From an uncultured Acidobacteriia bacterium (GTDB lineage: Bacteria > Acidobacteriota > Terriglobia > Bryobacterales > Bryobacteraceae): DNA of 64,000 nucleotides. The notes beneath the pieces were generated by a model. The model saw nothing but the letters and a program-made list of their open reading frames with translations, searched no databases and was not told the DNA's origin. The translations under genes and the position numbers were made by a program. The stretch is taken from the NCBI GenBank assembly GCA_903851195.1, contig CAINNJ010000046.1, positions 62,001 to 126,000 of the forward strand, in the 5' to 3' direction. Positions 24,674 through 32,571 of this stretch are shown piece by piece (positions within the stretch are counted from its first letter, which is position 1; each line of letters opens with the position of its first letter).

Positions 24674-25353
24674 GCGGAATGACGCCGTTCGAGCCGGTTG
24701 GCGAGGAAGACGATGCCTGCCGTTACGAGAGAGATGACGATGACCAGAGTGCGGGCGACGCGGGTGTTGCCGGATTCGACGGCGTCGAAGATGGCAATGG
24801 CGGCGGTTTGGGTGCGGCCGGGGATGTCGCCGGCAATCATGAGAGTGGCGCCGAAATCGCCGAGGGAGCGGGCGAAGGCGAGGGCAGTGGCGGCGGCAAT
24901 GGGACGGCGCGCGAGAGGCAGGCTGACGTGCCAGAAGATTCGCCATTCCGAGGCGCCGAGGCTGCGGCCGGCGCGTTCGCAGGCGTGGTCGACGCTTTCG
25001 AGGGCGGCGCGGGACGATTTCACGAGCAGGGGGATGGCGTGGAGCGTGGAGGCGATGACGGCGGCGCGCCAGGTGAAGATGAGGGGAGAGCCGGTGAGCG
25101 ATTCCCAGGCGCCGCCGAGCCAGCTGTTTCGGCCGATGACGACGAGAAGGTAGTAGCCGAGGACGGTGGGCGGCAGGGCGAGGGGGAGGGTGGTGAGGGC
25201 GTCGAGGATTTCTTTGCCGGTGAAGTGTCGGTTGGCGAGGAGCCAGGCGAGCCAGATACCGAGCGCGAGGGAGATGAGGGTGGCGCAGGCGGCTACTTCG
25301 AGACTGAGCCAGAGGGGAAACCAGTCGATTGGGAGGGGTGAGGGGGCCGCCAT
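24670..25353 (-). CDS. modB: molybdate ABC transporter permease
   Basis: The 227-residue inner-membrane protein has about five membrane helices and the permease EAA-type loop RAAGRSLGASEWRIFWHVSLPLARRPI (residues about 130-155), which contacts ModC. The first helix region LWLSLEVAACATLISLALGIWLAWLLA and the PLALPPTVLGYYLL stretch are characteristic of ModB. It precedes modC with an ATGA overlap, so translation is coupled. The upstream neighbour is an unrelated WG-repeat gene ending 68 nt before, so the binding protein ModA is not encoded here. Confidence 0.93.
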   Translation of the reverse strand: MAAPSPLPIDWFPLWLSLEVAACATLISLALGIWLAWLLANRHFTGKEILDALTTLPLALPPTVLGYYLLVVIGRNSWLGGAWESLTGSPLIFTWRAAVIASTLHAIPLLVKSSRAALESVDHACERAGRSLGASEWRIFWHVSLPLARRPIAAATALAFARSLGDFGATLMIAGDIPGRTQTAAIAIFDAVESGNTRVARTLVIVISLVTAGIVFLANRLERRHSA

Positions 25354-25421
25354 TGGGTCGGCCTTTTATTTTGCCACAGGGGGGAGTTTCGTTCGGATTT
25401 CGATAAATCCACGACGGCTCT

Positions 25422-26549
25422 CTATCGGACCATGTAAGTGAACCGGACGTTGCCCGTGATATCGATGTAAGCAAACGGTCCAAACCGATTTGTCCCATTC
25501 AGCTGAACATGTGCCAGGCCATGGTAAAAGCTCGTTGCCTGCAAAAACGATCCGCGAAACGCTTGCTTCCCGCGGTGATCGATGTAGCTGTATCCCGATT
25601 CGGGGTTACCGACGTAAGCGAGGCCTTCGTGGAAATCGCTCGCCTGCTCAAACTGAGCGGGGATCACGAAGACTCCGTTCTTATTGATATAGCCGTGAAG
25701 ACCGCCGTCCTTCACGGCCGCTAATCCATCGGAGAACGACATGGCGTTCTCAAAGCGAGGCGAGATCGCGATGGTTCCGTCCTTGCCGACATAGCCCCAA
25801 CGTGAACCGACCCTGACGGGCGCAAGGCCATCGGCGAAGGCCCTGGCCTCGTCGAACCGCAACGCAGAGATCGCTCGACCAGACTTATCAACGAAGGTGA
25901 ACCTGCAGGCGGGCGGCGGAGCGCCTGTGTTTTTGCTTTGTGGCGGGACAACCTCGCCAAAGTCGCAGGCGCCGGTCCCGGGAACGAAGCAGGGTCCTTC
26001 TAAAACAACACGAACCATCCCGTCCGAAAACTCTCCGGCATGGAGCAGCGTTGGCGGGATGGCGAAGTTTCCCGCGTGGTCAATAAACCCGTATAAGCCT
26101 CTGGATTTGATCTTCGCGAAACCACCGGAAAAGGTCCACACATAATCATTCGGCGATTTGTAAAATCGTGGGGAAATCACAAAAGCGCCGTAGGTGTCGA
26201 TGTAACCCCATTTGTTGTCGGATTCGCGCATTGCGACGGCTAAGCCTTCTGAGAAGTCCCAGTTTCGGTAGAAGCCTGTTTCGAGTACCTTTTTCCCTGT
26301 CTTGTCGATGTACGATCCATCGGCGATTCCGGTAACGAGCAGGCCATTGTGAAACTCCCCCGATACCCACTCATCGAGCGTCGGGGCGACAACAATCCTG
26401 CCCTGGTTGTCGATGTAACCGACTCTTCCCTTTTGAACGAATCGGTAAATCGGATCCGCGTCCGGGCTTTGAATTGACCACAGGGGAGGGGCGACGTCAC
26501 AGGCCACTGCCAATTTCAGGGAGAAGAGAACCGCCACCAGTGGACGCAT
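25422..26549 (-). CDS. exported WG-repeat protein
   Basis: A signal peptide (MRPLVAVLFSLKLAVACDV) precedes about seven WG/KWG-type repeats. Each repeat has a xxGYIDxxGxxVIxPxF core, for example VGYIDNQGRIVVAPT, WGYIDTYGAFVISPRF, YGFIDHAGNFAIPPT, WGYVGKDGTIAISPRF and HGYINKNGVFVIPAQF. An insertion with four Cys (CFVPGTGACDF, PPACRF) interrupts the middle. WG repeats form beta-propeller-like or extended folds, often in surface proteins; the ligand is unknown. A lipoprotein reading is possible because Cys17 follows the hydrophobic segment. Codon use is visibly less GC-rich than that of the neighbours, suggesting recent transfer. Confidence 0.87.
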   Translation of the reverse strand: MRPLVAVLFSLKLAVACDVAPPLWSIQSPDADPIYRFVQKGRVGYIDNQGRIVVAPTLDEWVSGEFHNGLLVTGIADGSYIDKTGKKVLETGFYRNWDFSEGLAVAMRESDNKWGYIDTYGAFVISPRFYKSPNDYVWTFSGGFAKIKSRGLYGFIDHAGNFAIPPTLLHAGEFSDGMVRVVLEGPCFVPGTGACDFGEVVPPQSKNTGAPPPACRFTFVDKSGRAISALRFDEARAFADGLAPVRVGSRWGYVGKDGTIAISPRFENAMSFSDGLAAVKDGGLHGYINKNGVFVIPAQFEQASDFHEGLAYVGNPESGYSYIDHRGKQAFRGSFLQATSFYHGLAHVQLNGTNRFGPFAYIDITGNVRFTYMVR

Positions 26550-26615
26550 GAGGTTATCTTAAGCAATTGAGGCGCTGATTTCGCCGATGTGGAATTGGCC
26601 GCTGTCGATCAGCAG

Positions 26616-26657
26616 TCACGGTTTTTGCGGAATCGTTTCGTCGAGGATGATATTCAT
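26616..26657 (-). pseudogene. DUF5615 (PIN-like) toxin remnant, first 13 codons
   Basis: MNIILDETIPQKP followed by a stop resembles the start of DUF5615 toxin-like proteins (M-I/L-LLDENxP). Its ATG overlaps the stop of the DUF433-like fragment (TGA at 26656-26654) in an ATGA arrangement, as in intact DUF433/DUF5615 pairs. The rest of the gene is missing, so this is debris. Confidence 0.45.
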
Positions 26658-26770
26658 CCGGTCCGCAGGTGTTCCAGCGGAGCCTGTGTGCTTCCGGCCG
26701 CGAAGTCGAGCACTGCGTGAACCTGATCGCGCGTCAGGTGGAACACCCATGCGCGCTGACCTTGCCGGGA
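26654..26770 (-). pseudogene. DUF433-like antitoxin 3' fragment
   Basis: A frame ending at 26654 reads RAWVFHLTRDQVHAVLDFAA, which resembles the C-terminal helix-turn-helix tail of DUF433 antitoxins (xITREQVxAVLxFAA). No start or N-terminal half is found upstream; it runs into the truncated PIN gene. Confidence 0.4.
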
Positions 26771-26779
26771 ATGCTCTCC

Positions 26780-26909
26780 GCTGCAGGGCATTGTGATAGA
26801 TCGCATGTTGCCTGGCATAATCTTCGGCGTGACCGGCTATTACTTTGTCATGCCCCTTGAGGTCTTCGGAGAGAATGTCGGTATCGAGGACAACCCTGGA
26901 CGTTGTCAC
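26780..26909 (-). pseudogene. VapC-type PIN-domain toxin, N-terminal fragment
   Basis: From a GTG at 26909 the frame reads VVLDTDILSEDLKGHDKVIAGHAEDYARQHA, the N-terminal beta strand and first helices of a PIN RNase with the first catalytic Asp in LDTDILSE. Resemblance ends after about 40 residues and the rest of the domain, including the other acidic residues, is absent. The GTG overlaps the TGA stop of the preceding antitoxin frame, the usual vapBC arrangement. Confidence 0.6.
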
Positions 26910-27077
26910 GGGACGGGGTGCGGAATGCCTGGGCGACGGCGTTCTTCGTAGGCGAGTTGAACCACATCGTTGGGTGCTAGTGGCGGACCGCTGGCGGTCA
27001 AGCCAGGCGTGAAGCTCGGCCAGTTCATGAGGATCTAAGCCGTCAATGGCGCGTTCGATTTCGCCTAACGAATTCAT
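26906..27077 (-). pseudogene. frameshifted vapB-like antitoxin
   Basis: The frame from the ATG at 27077 reads MNSLGEIERAIDGLDPHELAELHAWLDRQ, typical of short antitoxins paired with PIN toxins. About residue 29 it goes out of phase; the neighbouring frame continues PPLAPNDVVQLAYEERRRPG to a TGA at 26908-26906 that overlaps the toxin GTG. The length from start to that stop is not a multiple of three, so one frameshift separates the halves. Confidence 0.5.
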
Positions 27078-27181
27078 GGAGATGGCGCTCTTCTGCTTCC
27101 AGAGTACCGAATTCCTGCGGGTCTGTCACGAAGTTCGGGATCGCCGTTAGGCCCACTCCTTGAATTGGGTAACCTAAGCTC

Positions 27182-27378
27182 ATGGAATTGATCTTCGAGA
27201 TTCGCGATGCGGAGGGGGCGGCTTTTGCGCGCACGCCCTGGGTCACGGCATCTTCACTCAGGGCGAGACGCGGGACGAACTCCGCGTCAACGTCGCGGAG
27301 GTGGTTTCACTTCATTTTGAAGATGTCGCGATCCGTCCCGGATTTGTCCAGATGCGATATCTTCAGAACGAACTCTGA
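27182..27378 (+). pseudogene. HicB-like antitoxin gene with a one-base frameshift
   Basis: MELIFEIRDAEG is followed, one frame away, by GGFCAHALGHGIFTQGETRDELRVNVAEVVSLHFED...MRYLQNEL and a stop at 27376-27378. Together these make a normal-sized HicB/DUF1902-like antitoxin of about 65 residues. The phase changes in the G5 run at 27214-27218, where one extra G would restore the frame. No HicA gene follows; the next gene converges and its stop abuts. Either a pseudogene or a homopolymer sequencing error. Confidence 0.7.
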
Positions 27379-27795
27379 TTAATCCAGGCTTTCAGGCTGA
27401 ATTTCGATGTTGCTCTCGCCCGCGAGTTTCTTTTCCCAGTATTTTTTCAGCCAGGCTTCCCAGCTCTTACCTGCGGCGGTGTCGCGACCGGTAAACGCCA
27501 GGCCGGAGATCTCGGAATAAGGTACCGAAATCTTCGTTGGATCGTTCTTCGGGAAAAGCCGGATGCAGGAATCGGCGAGCGTGGGGCCGACGCGACGGTC
27601 GAAGATGTAGCCTTCGAGCGTGGAGCCGTCCTTCAGGTGCAGCGTAACGTCGCCGCGATAGTCGAAAGCCTTCTCCAGACCCTCGCGAAGTTCGTCTTCG
27701 GACGCGGCTTGCCAGACCTGGCCCTGGAGGTAGTGGTGTTCGAAGCCGGGGACGACTTCGAGTTCATCAACGTTTTGCAAGTTCGGGTTTTGCAA
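27379..27795 (-). CDS. conserved hypothetical protein encoded with hpnH
   Basis: The 138-residue soluble protein has a beta-rich middle ([22 protein letters not shown], then [21 protein letters not shown]) that looks like a small SH3/Sm-like barrel, followed by a basic amphipathic tail ([16 protein letters not shown]). I cannot name the family. Its first ten codons overlap the last ten of hpnH by 29 nt in another frame, within a duplicated 15 bp unit, so the two are translationally linked. Confidence 0.7.
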   Translation of the reverse strand: MQNPNLQNVDELEVVPGFEHHYLQGQVWQAASEDELREGLEKAFDYRGDVTLHLKDGSTLEGYIFDRRVGPTLADSCIRLFPKNDPTKISVPYSEISGLAFTGRDTAAGKSWEAWLKKYWEKKLAGESNIEIQPESLD

Positions 27796-28909
27796 GTTCG
27801 GCCGCCTCGTGTTTCAAAGTCAGTTGCACCAGCCCGGCAGGCGCGTGAACCGGCTTCACCGGCTCCTGCAGCATGCGGGCGGCTTCGGCATCCGGGTACT
27901 GCGAGAATAACGTTGCTTTCACCGCGCCTATAAAGCCCTTCCAGGTGTTGAAAATATCGTGCACCGAGGTCGCCTCATAACCGCTGTGCACCATGCAGTT
28001 GGCGCATTTCGGATTGCCGGATTCGGTGCCGTAGTTCTGCCAGGCGGTGGAATCCATCAGTTCCTGGAAAGTCTCGGCATAGCCATCCTGCAGCAGGTAA
28101 CAGGGCTTCTGCCAGCCGAACACGTTGTAGGTCGGCATGCCCCAGGGCGTGCAGGCGTAGTTGCGTTTCCCCATCAGGAACTCAAGGAACAAGGGGGACA
28201 TGTTGAACTGCCAGTTCGATTTGCGGTTCGACAGAATGGCGCGGAAGAGTTTGCGGGTGCGCGCGCGACCCAGGAAGTGCTGCTGATCGGGCGCCTTGTC
28301 GTACGAGTAGCCAGGCGAGAGCATCATTCCTTCCACGCCCAGGGTCATCATTTCATCGAAGAACGCGCGGACGCTGTTCGGGTCCGTGCCATCGAAAAGA
28401 GTGGTGTTCGTGGTGACGCGGAAGCCGCGTTTCACGGCCTCGCGGATGCCTTCGATCGCAATTTCATAACCGCCTTCCTTGCAGACGGAAAAATCGTGGT
28501 GTTCTTTTTGCCCGTCGACGTGCACGGAGAAACTGAGGTATTGGCTGGGCTTGAAGAGGTGCAGTTTTTCTTTGAGCAGCAGCGCGTTCGTGCAAAGGTA
28601 AATATATTTCTTGCGCGCGACGAGGCCTTCCACGATCTTGTCGATCTCGGGGTGCATGAGCGGCTCGCCGCCGGGAATGGACACGGTGGGCGCGCCACAC
28701 TCGTCCACGGCCCGGAAACACTCCTCGGGCGAGAGGTTCATCTTCAGGACGTGAGCCGGATACTGGATCTTGCCGCAACCCGCGCAGGCGAGGTTACAGC
28801 GGAACAACGGCTCGAGCATGAGCACGAGGGGATACTGCTTCCGGCCCGCCATGCGCTGCTTGAGCACATAAGACGCAACCGTCCACATCTGCGAGACAGG
28901 AACTGCCAT
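27767..28909 (-). CDS. hpnH: adenosyl-hopene transferase HpnH (radical SAM)
   Basis: HpnH joins the 5'-deoxyadenosyl group of S-adenosylmethionine to diploptene, the first step in building the side chain of bacteriohopanepolyols. The 380-residue protein has the radical SAM cluster motif CxxxCxxC at Cys38, Cys42 and Cys45 ([17 protein letters not shown]), the [10 protein letters not shown] loop and a C-terminal Cys region ([22 protein letters not shown] and [18 protein letters not shown]) typical of HpnH. The C-terminus carries [10 protein letters not shown], made by a 15 bp duplication. No squalene-hopene cyclase is in the window. Same operon as the SDR and thioredoxin-like genes upstream. 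Confidence 0.93.
   Translation of the reverse strand: MAVPVSQMWTVASYVLKQRMAGRKQYPLVLMLEPLFRCNLACAGCGKIQYPAHVLKMNLSPEECFRAVDECGAPTVSIPGGEPLMHPEIDKIVEGLVARKKYIYLCTNALLLKEKLHLFKPSQYLSFSVHVDGQKEHHDFSVCKEGGYEIAIEGIREAVKRGFRVTTNTTLFDGTDPNSVRAFFDEMMTLGVEGMMLSPGYSYDKAPDQQHFLGRARTRKLFRAILSNRKSNWQFNMSPLFLEFLMGKRNYACTPWGMPTYNVFGWQKPCYLLQDGYAETFQELMDSTAWQNYGTESGNPKCANCMVHSGYEATSVHDIFNTWKGFIGAVKATLFSQYPDAEAARMLQEPVKPVHAPAGLVQLTLKHEAAELAKPELAKR
27772..27801. repeat. perfect 15 bp tandem duplication at the hpnH end
   Basis: GTTTTGCAAGTTCGG at 27772-27786 is repeated exactly at 27787-27801. It encodes the doubled [10 protein letters not shown] at the HpnH C-terminus and, in the overlapping frame, the N-terminal MQNPNLQN of the next protein. 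Confidence 0.95.
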
Positions 28910-28925
28910 TCCTGTATTGTCTCAT

Positions 28926-29402
28926 TCACTCCAGCTGTTTGCGCAACTCGGCGAGAGCTTCATCGGTAACCAAACCGTGGGTCCGCCATTTTACGGAGCC
29001 GTCGGGAGTGAGCAGGAGCAAGTAGGCGTCGTCGGCGCGGTCGAAGGAGACCGCGGTTTTGAGGTCCGCTTCATTTTTGAAAACGAGCAGGAAGTGATCG
29101 TATTCACTCTTCGGAATGCCGCCGCGGATTCCCCGCGAGACCAGAGGACGAACCAGTCTCGGGACGTCTTCCAGTACCGCCATCGACCAGATTTCGCAGA
29201 GTCCTTTGGCCTTTTTCGCCCAGTCCGCGGTCTGTTTGCCGGAAGCCTGGGAGAAGCCCATGATCAGCAGCGCCGGATGGCCCTGCGCGGCGGCGGGCAT
29301 GGCCACGTGTTTGCCGGCCAGGGTCTCGGCTTCGAAATGCGGAGACTGGGCGGCCAGCGCGGGAAGGGCGCAGGCGAGAAGCAAAAGGCGCGAAAACGTC
29401 AT
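28926..29402 (-). CDS. exported thioredoxin-fold-like protein without CxxC
   Basis: A signal peptide (MTFSRLLLLACALPALAAQ) is followed by about 135 residues with thioredoxin-like strand order: HPALLIMGFSQASGKQTADWAKK where a redox protein would have WCxxC, and VFKNEADLKTAVSFDRADDAYLLLLTPDGSVKWRTHG near the end, like the TlpA/AhpC cis-Pro and C-terminal strands. There is no Cys pair, so it is unlikely to be a disulfide enzyme. It starts ATGA-overlapped with the SDR gene and precedes hpnH by 16 nt. Confidence 0.65.
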   Translation of the reverse strand: MTFSRLLLLACALPALAAQSPHFEAETLAGKHVAMPAAAQGHPALLIMGFSQASGKQTADWAKKAKGLCEIWSMAVLEDVPRLVRPLVSRGIRGGIPKSEYDHFLLVFKNEADLKTAVSFDRADDAYLLLLTPDGSVKWRTHGLVTDEALAELRKQLE

Positions 29403-30175
29403 GAATGCCCAATATAGTCCATGCGTCCTCCATCCACGGTCAGGACCTGCGCGGTGATGAAGCCGGATTCCGGGGCGGCGAGGAAGGCGACGGCGTTGGC
29501 GATGTCCCCGGGCTTGCCGGTGCGGCCAACCATGGAGATTTCGCTCATCTTATTCACGATGCGGTCGTACTCTTCGGGCGTGCGGCCGTCCTTCACCATG
29601 TCGGTCAGGATGAAGCCGGGGGCGACGGCGTTCACGGTGACGCCGAAGGGCCCAAGTTCCATGGCGAAGCGTTTGGTCAGCACGGAGACGGCGGCTTTGG
29701 TGGCGGCGTAGAAGGCGTTGCCGGGCAGGGCGGTGCCGTGGCCGGCGATGGAACTCAGGTTGACGATCCGGCCGTAGCCGCGTTCGCGCATGGTCCGGGC
29801 GGCGAAGCGGGTCATGTGGATCAGGCCATCGACGTTGGTACGGCGCATGCGCTCCATGCCCGCGACGTCGAAGGTCTCGAGAGTGGCCCGCCAGGCGAGG
29901 CCGGCGTTGTTCACCAGGATGGTCAGGGGGCCGAGGTCGTCGTTCACGCGATGGACCATAGCTTCGGCCTGGGCGGCATCGCCGACGTCCGCCGCAACGG
30001 CGATGGCACGCCCACCCCCGGCCGCAATCTCTTCCACCAGAGTTGCCGCTTCGGCGGCGCGCGTGGCGTAGTTCACGCAGACGGCCGCTCCCTGTGCCGC
30101 GAGTTGCCTCGCGATGGCGCGGCCCAGACCGCGCGAGGCGCCGGTGACCAGCGCTGTTTGTCCGTCGAGATTCAT
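29399..30175 (-). CDS. 3-oxoacyl-ACP reductase-like short-chain dehydrogenase
   Basis: The 258-residue SDR has the cofactor motif TGASRGLG (residues 10-17), NNAG, the catalytic Ser in NLSSIAG and YxxxK in FYAATKAAV, and the C-terminal GGRMDYIGHS. TALVTGASRGLGRAIA and PGFILTDMV make it FabG-like. Since it heads an operon with hpnH it might act on a lipid side chain, but general SDRs are too broad for a firm call. ATG 30175 was chosen because the motif starts 9 residues later; the frame upstream is a shadow. Confidence 0.85.
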   Translation of the reverse strand: MNLDGQTALVTGASRGLGRAIARQLAAQGAAVCVNYATRAAEAATLVEEIAAGGGRAIAVAADVGDAAQAEAMVHRVNDDLGPLTILVNNAGLAWRATLETFDVAGMERMRRTNVDGLIHMTRFAARTMRERGYGRIVNLSSIAGHGTALPGNAFYAATKAAVSVLTKRFAMELGPFGVTVNAVAPGFILTDMVKDGRTPEEYDRIVNKMSEISMVGRTGKPGDIANAVAFLAAPESGFITAQVLTVDGGRMDYIGHS

Positions 30176-30229
30176 GGTTGTCGGTTTCCCAGGAAAGATT
30201 CTGCCATACTGGCCGCAAGGACAGCGGAT

Positions 30230-30628
30230 TTGAGATTCGAATGCCAGCCGGGCTGCACGAAATGCTGCGAGCAGCAGGGCTTCGTTTATGTGACGGAGGA
30301 CGACATTGTCCGTATCGCGGAGTACCTGCAACTCACGGCGGAGGCCTTCGAGCAGCGGTATGTCTATCGGACGAAGAACCTTCGGCGGTTACGGGTGCCG
30401 CGTCATGCGCAGTGCGAGTTTCTGGCGGAGGGCGGCTGCTCGATCCATGCCGTGAAGCCGACGCAGTGCCGCACCTTCCCGTTCTGGCCCGAGTTGGTGG
30501 AGACCTGGCGGGCGTGGCATGAGACGGGCGCGTGGTGTCCGGGGATCGGCAAGGGCGAACTGGTGAATATCGAGCTGATACAGAGCACGGCCGAGGTGAT
30601 GCGGGCGGCCCATCCGAACCTGTATTGA
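30230..30628 (+). CDS. YkgJ-family cysteine-cluster protein
   Basis: The 132-residue protein carries the YkgJ/CxxCxxCC-type cluster: CQPGCTKCCEQQGFVYVTEDD at the N-terminus and CEFLAEGGCSIHAVKPTQCRTFPFWPE in the middle, plus a last Cys in GAWCPGIG. These Cys are thought to bind zinc or an iron-sulfur cluster. No ATG is available; I chose the TTG at 30230, which has AAGG 9 nt upstream and places the first Cys four residues in. CTG at 30209 is an alternative. It is divergent from the SDR gene, 54 nt away, and converges on the LRR gene. Confidence 0.85.
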   Translation: MRFECQPGCTKCCEQQGFVYVTEDDIVRIAEYLQLTAEAFEQRYVYRTKNLRRLRVPRHAQCEFLAEGGCSIHAVKPTQCRTFPFWPELVETWRAWHETGAWCPGIGKGELVNIELIQSTAEVMRAAHPNLY

Positions 30629-30629
30629 G

Positions 30630-32180
30630 CTAATCGGCCTGAGCCCAGATGTCGCTGGGCAGGCGGACTTCGGGCCGGTCCGCGCGAAACCCGGTGAGCG
30701 CCTCTTTCGGGACCTTCGTTTCATCCACGTCGAGATAACGAAGAGCCGGAAATGCGCGGATTTTGCGGAGTCCCTCTTCGGTGACGACGGTTTCCCAGAG
30801 CACCAGTTCCCGCAGGCAGGGCAACTGCGCGAGGGTATCGAGAATGGCATCGGTGATGGCGGTGCCGCCGAGATTCAGCACTTCGAGCGCGTGCAGGTGG
30901 CGCAGATGCGCGGCGGCCTGGTCGGTGATGCCGGTGAGGCCGAGGTTCAGATTGCGCAGACCGGGAATGTGGTCGAGAATCGCCAGATCGCGGTCCGCCA
31001 CGGCGGTGCCGTAGAGGCTGAGGTCGCGGAGGGCATTCATGTTGCGGATGGCGCGGAGGCCGGGTCCGGTGACCTGCGTGAAGCTGAGGTCGAGCCGCTG
31101 CATCCAGACGCAGTCTTCGAGGCGGAGGAGGCCGGCATCGTCGAACTGCGTTTCCTCCATGACCAGCACGCGGAGTTCATGCAGGGAAGGGAAGCGGTCG
31201 AAGACGCGGCCGGTGACTTCGGTGCGGCCGAGTTGAATCACTTCGAGGCTGGGGAAGCGGGCGAGGGGCTGCACCTGGTCGTCGTTGAGGTTGACGAAGT
31301 CGGGCCACTCGTCGATGAGGCCATGGAGGTCTTCGGGGTCCAGGGCGTCGAGCGGCGTGAGGTCGGTGCATTCGCTGTTAAGACGGAGGATGATCGCTTT
31401 GCCGAAAGGCGCGGCCACGGTGGCTTTGGCGGGACCGAGGACTTTGAGCGGCGCGTCGATGTTGCGTTCGGCGCGCTGGGATAATTCGCCCATGCTCTTG
31501 TGGTGGGGGAAATGGAGCAGGCGCGCGGAGGAGACCGAGTTCAGATCGGTCAGCGCGCGATCGATCAGACTGCCGGCGCCGGCGGGGCGGGGAACCAGGC
31601 CCGCTCCCTTCTGTTGAGCTTCCTGGAGGCGGCGTCGAAGGTGCAGGGCGAGTTCCGTCAGCAGATCGCGCTTCTGGCGGGAGGCGTACTCGGCGCGCTC
31701 CCGAAGTTCATTGACGGGCTGAATGGAAAGTTGGGCGAGTTCGTGCGCGGCGTCGCCGTTTTCGTCGCGGTCGAGGGCGCCGGCGAGGAGTTCCATACGC
31801 GGCAGGTCTTCGTCGCGGAAGGCGAGATTAACCTCGGTCATGAGTTTTTCGCGAACGAGGCGGCGGGCCTGGTCGGAGGCGAGATCGGGGTGGAAGGTGC
31901 GGGCGAGTTCGCGGTGCAGGTGCTTCAGTTTTTCGGGGTCGCAGGCCTGGCGCGTGAGGCCGCGGGCACATTCTTCGGCGGAAAGACGAGCGGCTTCGCG
32001 GGCGGCGAGGGACTCGCGGTGGGCGGAAGGCATGAAGCGGGCACGGAGCCGGAACGCCTGCGCGCGGGCTTCGTCGAGTTCGACGTAAAGGCGTCCGGCG
32101 ACCTGGTAAAAGCGGCGTTCGAACTGGTGAAGGGAGGCTCGCAGCAGGGCGAGTTCAAGCTGACCGACGGAGGAGTCCAC
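30630..32180 (-). CDS. J-like domain plus leucine-rich-repeat protein
   Basis: The 516-residue protein has a helical N-terminal half and a C-terminal half of leucine-rich repeats. Residues about 83-120 (KLKHLHRELARTFHPDLA...LMTEVNLAF) match helices II-III of a J domain with the HPD triplet at 97-99. From about residue 300, eight or nine LRRs of 22-24 residues follow, of the LxxLxLxxTxITDxxLxxL type (for example LRNLNLGLTGITDQAAAHL and LEVLNLGGTAITDAIL). No signal peptide is present, so it is cytoplasmic. It could recruit DnaK to a protein bound by the repeats. The start is GTG. Confidence 0.83.
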   Translation of the reverse strand: MDSSVGQLELALLRASLHQFERRFYQVAGRLYVELDEARAQAFRLRARFMPSAHRESLAAREAARLSAEECARGLTRQACDPEKLKHLHRELARTFHPDLASDQARRLVREKLMTEVNLAFRDEDLPRMELLAGALDRDENGDAAHELAQLSIQPVNELRERAEYASRQKRDLLTELALHLRRRLQEAQQKGAGLVPRPAGAGSLIDRALTDLNSVSSARLLHFPHHKSMGELSQRAERNIDAPLKVLGPAKATVAAPFGKAIILRLNSECTDLTPLDALDPEDLHGLIDEWPDFVNLNDDQVQPLARFPSLEVIQLGRTEVTGRVFDRFPSLHELRVLVMEETQFDDAGLLRLEDCVWMQRLDLSFTQVTGPGLRAIRNMNALRDLSLYGTAVADRDLAILDHIPGLRNLNLGLTGITDQAAAHLRHLHALEVLNLGGTAITDAILDTLAQLPCLRELVLWETVVTEEGLRKIRAFPALRYLDVDETKVPKEALTGFRADRPEVRLPSDIWAQAD

Positions 32181-32231
32181 TCGGGCGAGGATACCAAACG
32201 CCCGGAGTTGTGACGTAACTTACAAGGAGGG

Positions 32232-32516
32232 CTACTTCTGGGGCGCGCCGGCAATGCGCTCGGCGGCGTCCTTCAGTGCCTGGATCTTTTTGTTGACGAC
32301 GGCGAGCTGCGATTCCGTGAACTGGGCTGAGGGGAGGAGCGCACGCACATCCGCGACGACCTTGCGGACGTCTTCGATCGCCTCGGCTGCCGCTACCGGG
32401 GATCCGACCAATTGCATTTGCCGTGCCTTCTCGACTCCGGAAAAGCCGACATCGATCTTGACCCGAATTTGTTCGGCGGGGGTACGAAGTTCACTCACAG
32501 CGGCCTCGGTTCTCAT
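32232..32516 (-). CDS. small helical hypothetical protein
   Basis: The 94-residue protein is mostly helical and charged, rich in Val/Ala/Glu/Lys (AEAIEDVRKVVADVRALL). I see no family motif. It ends 51 nt before the start of the LRR gene on the same strand. Composition and a clean ATG at 32516 support a real gene; function unknown. Confidence 0.6.
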   Translation of the reverse strand: MRTEAAVSELRTPAEQIRVKIDVGFSGVEKARQMQLVGSPVAAAEAIEDVRKVVADVRALLPSAQFTESQLAVVNKKIQALKDAAERIAGAPQK

Positions 32517-32571
32517 GGCAGACCTGCTTTCTGCATTGCAGACGGCTTCAACGGCAACCTGTTAAACGGCA

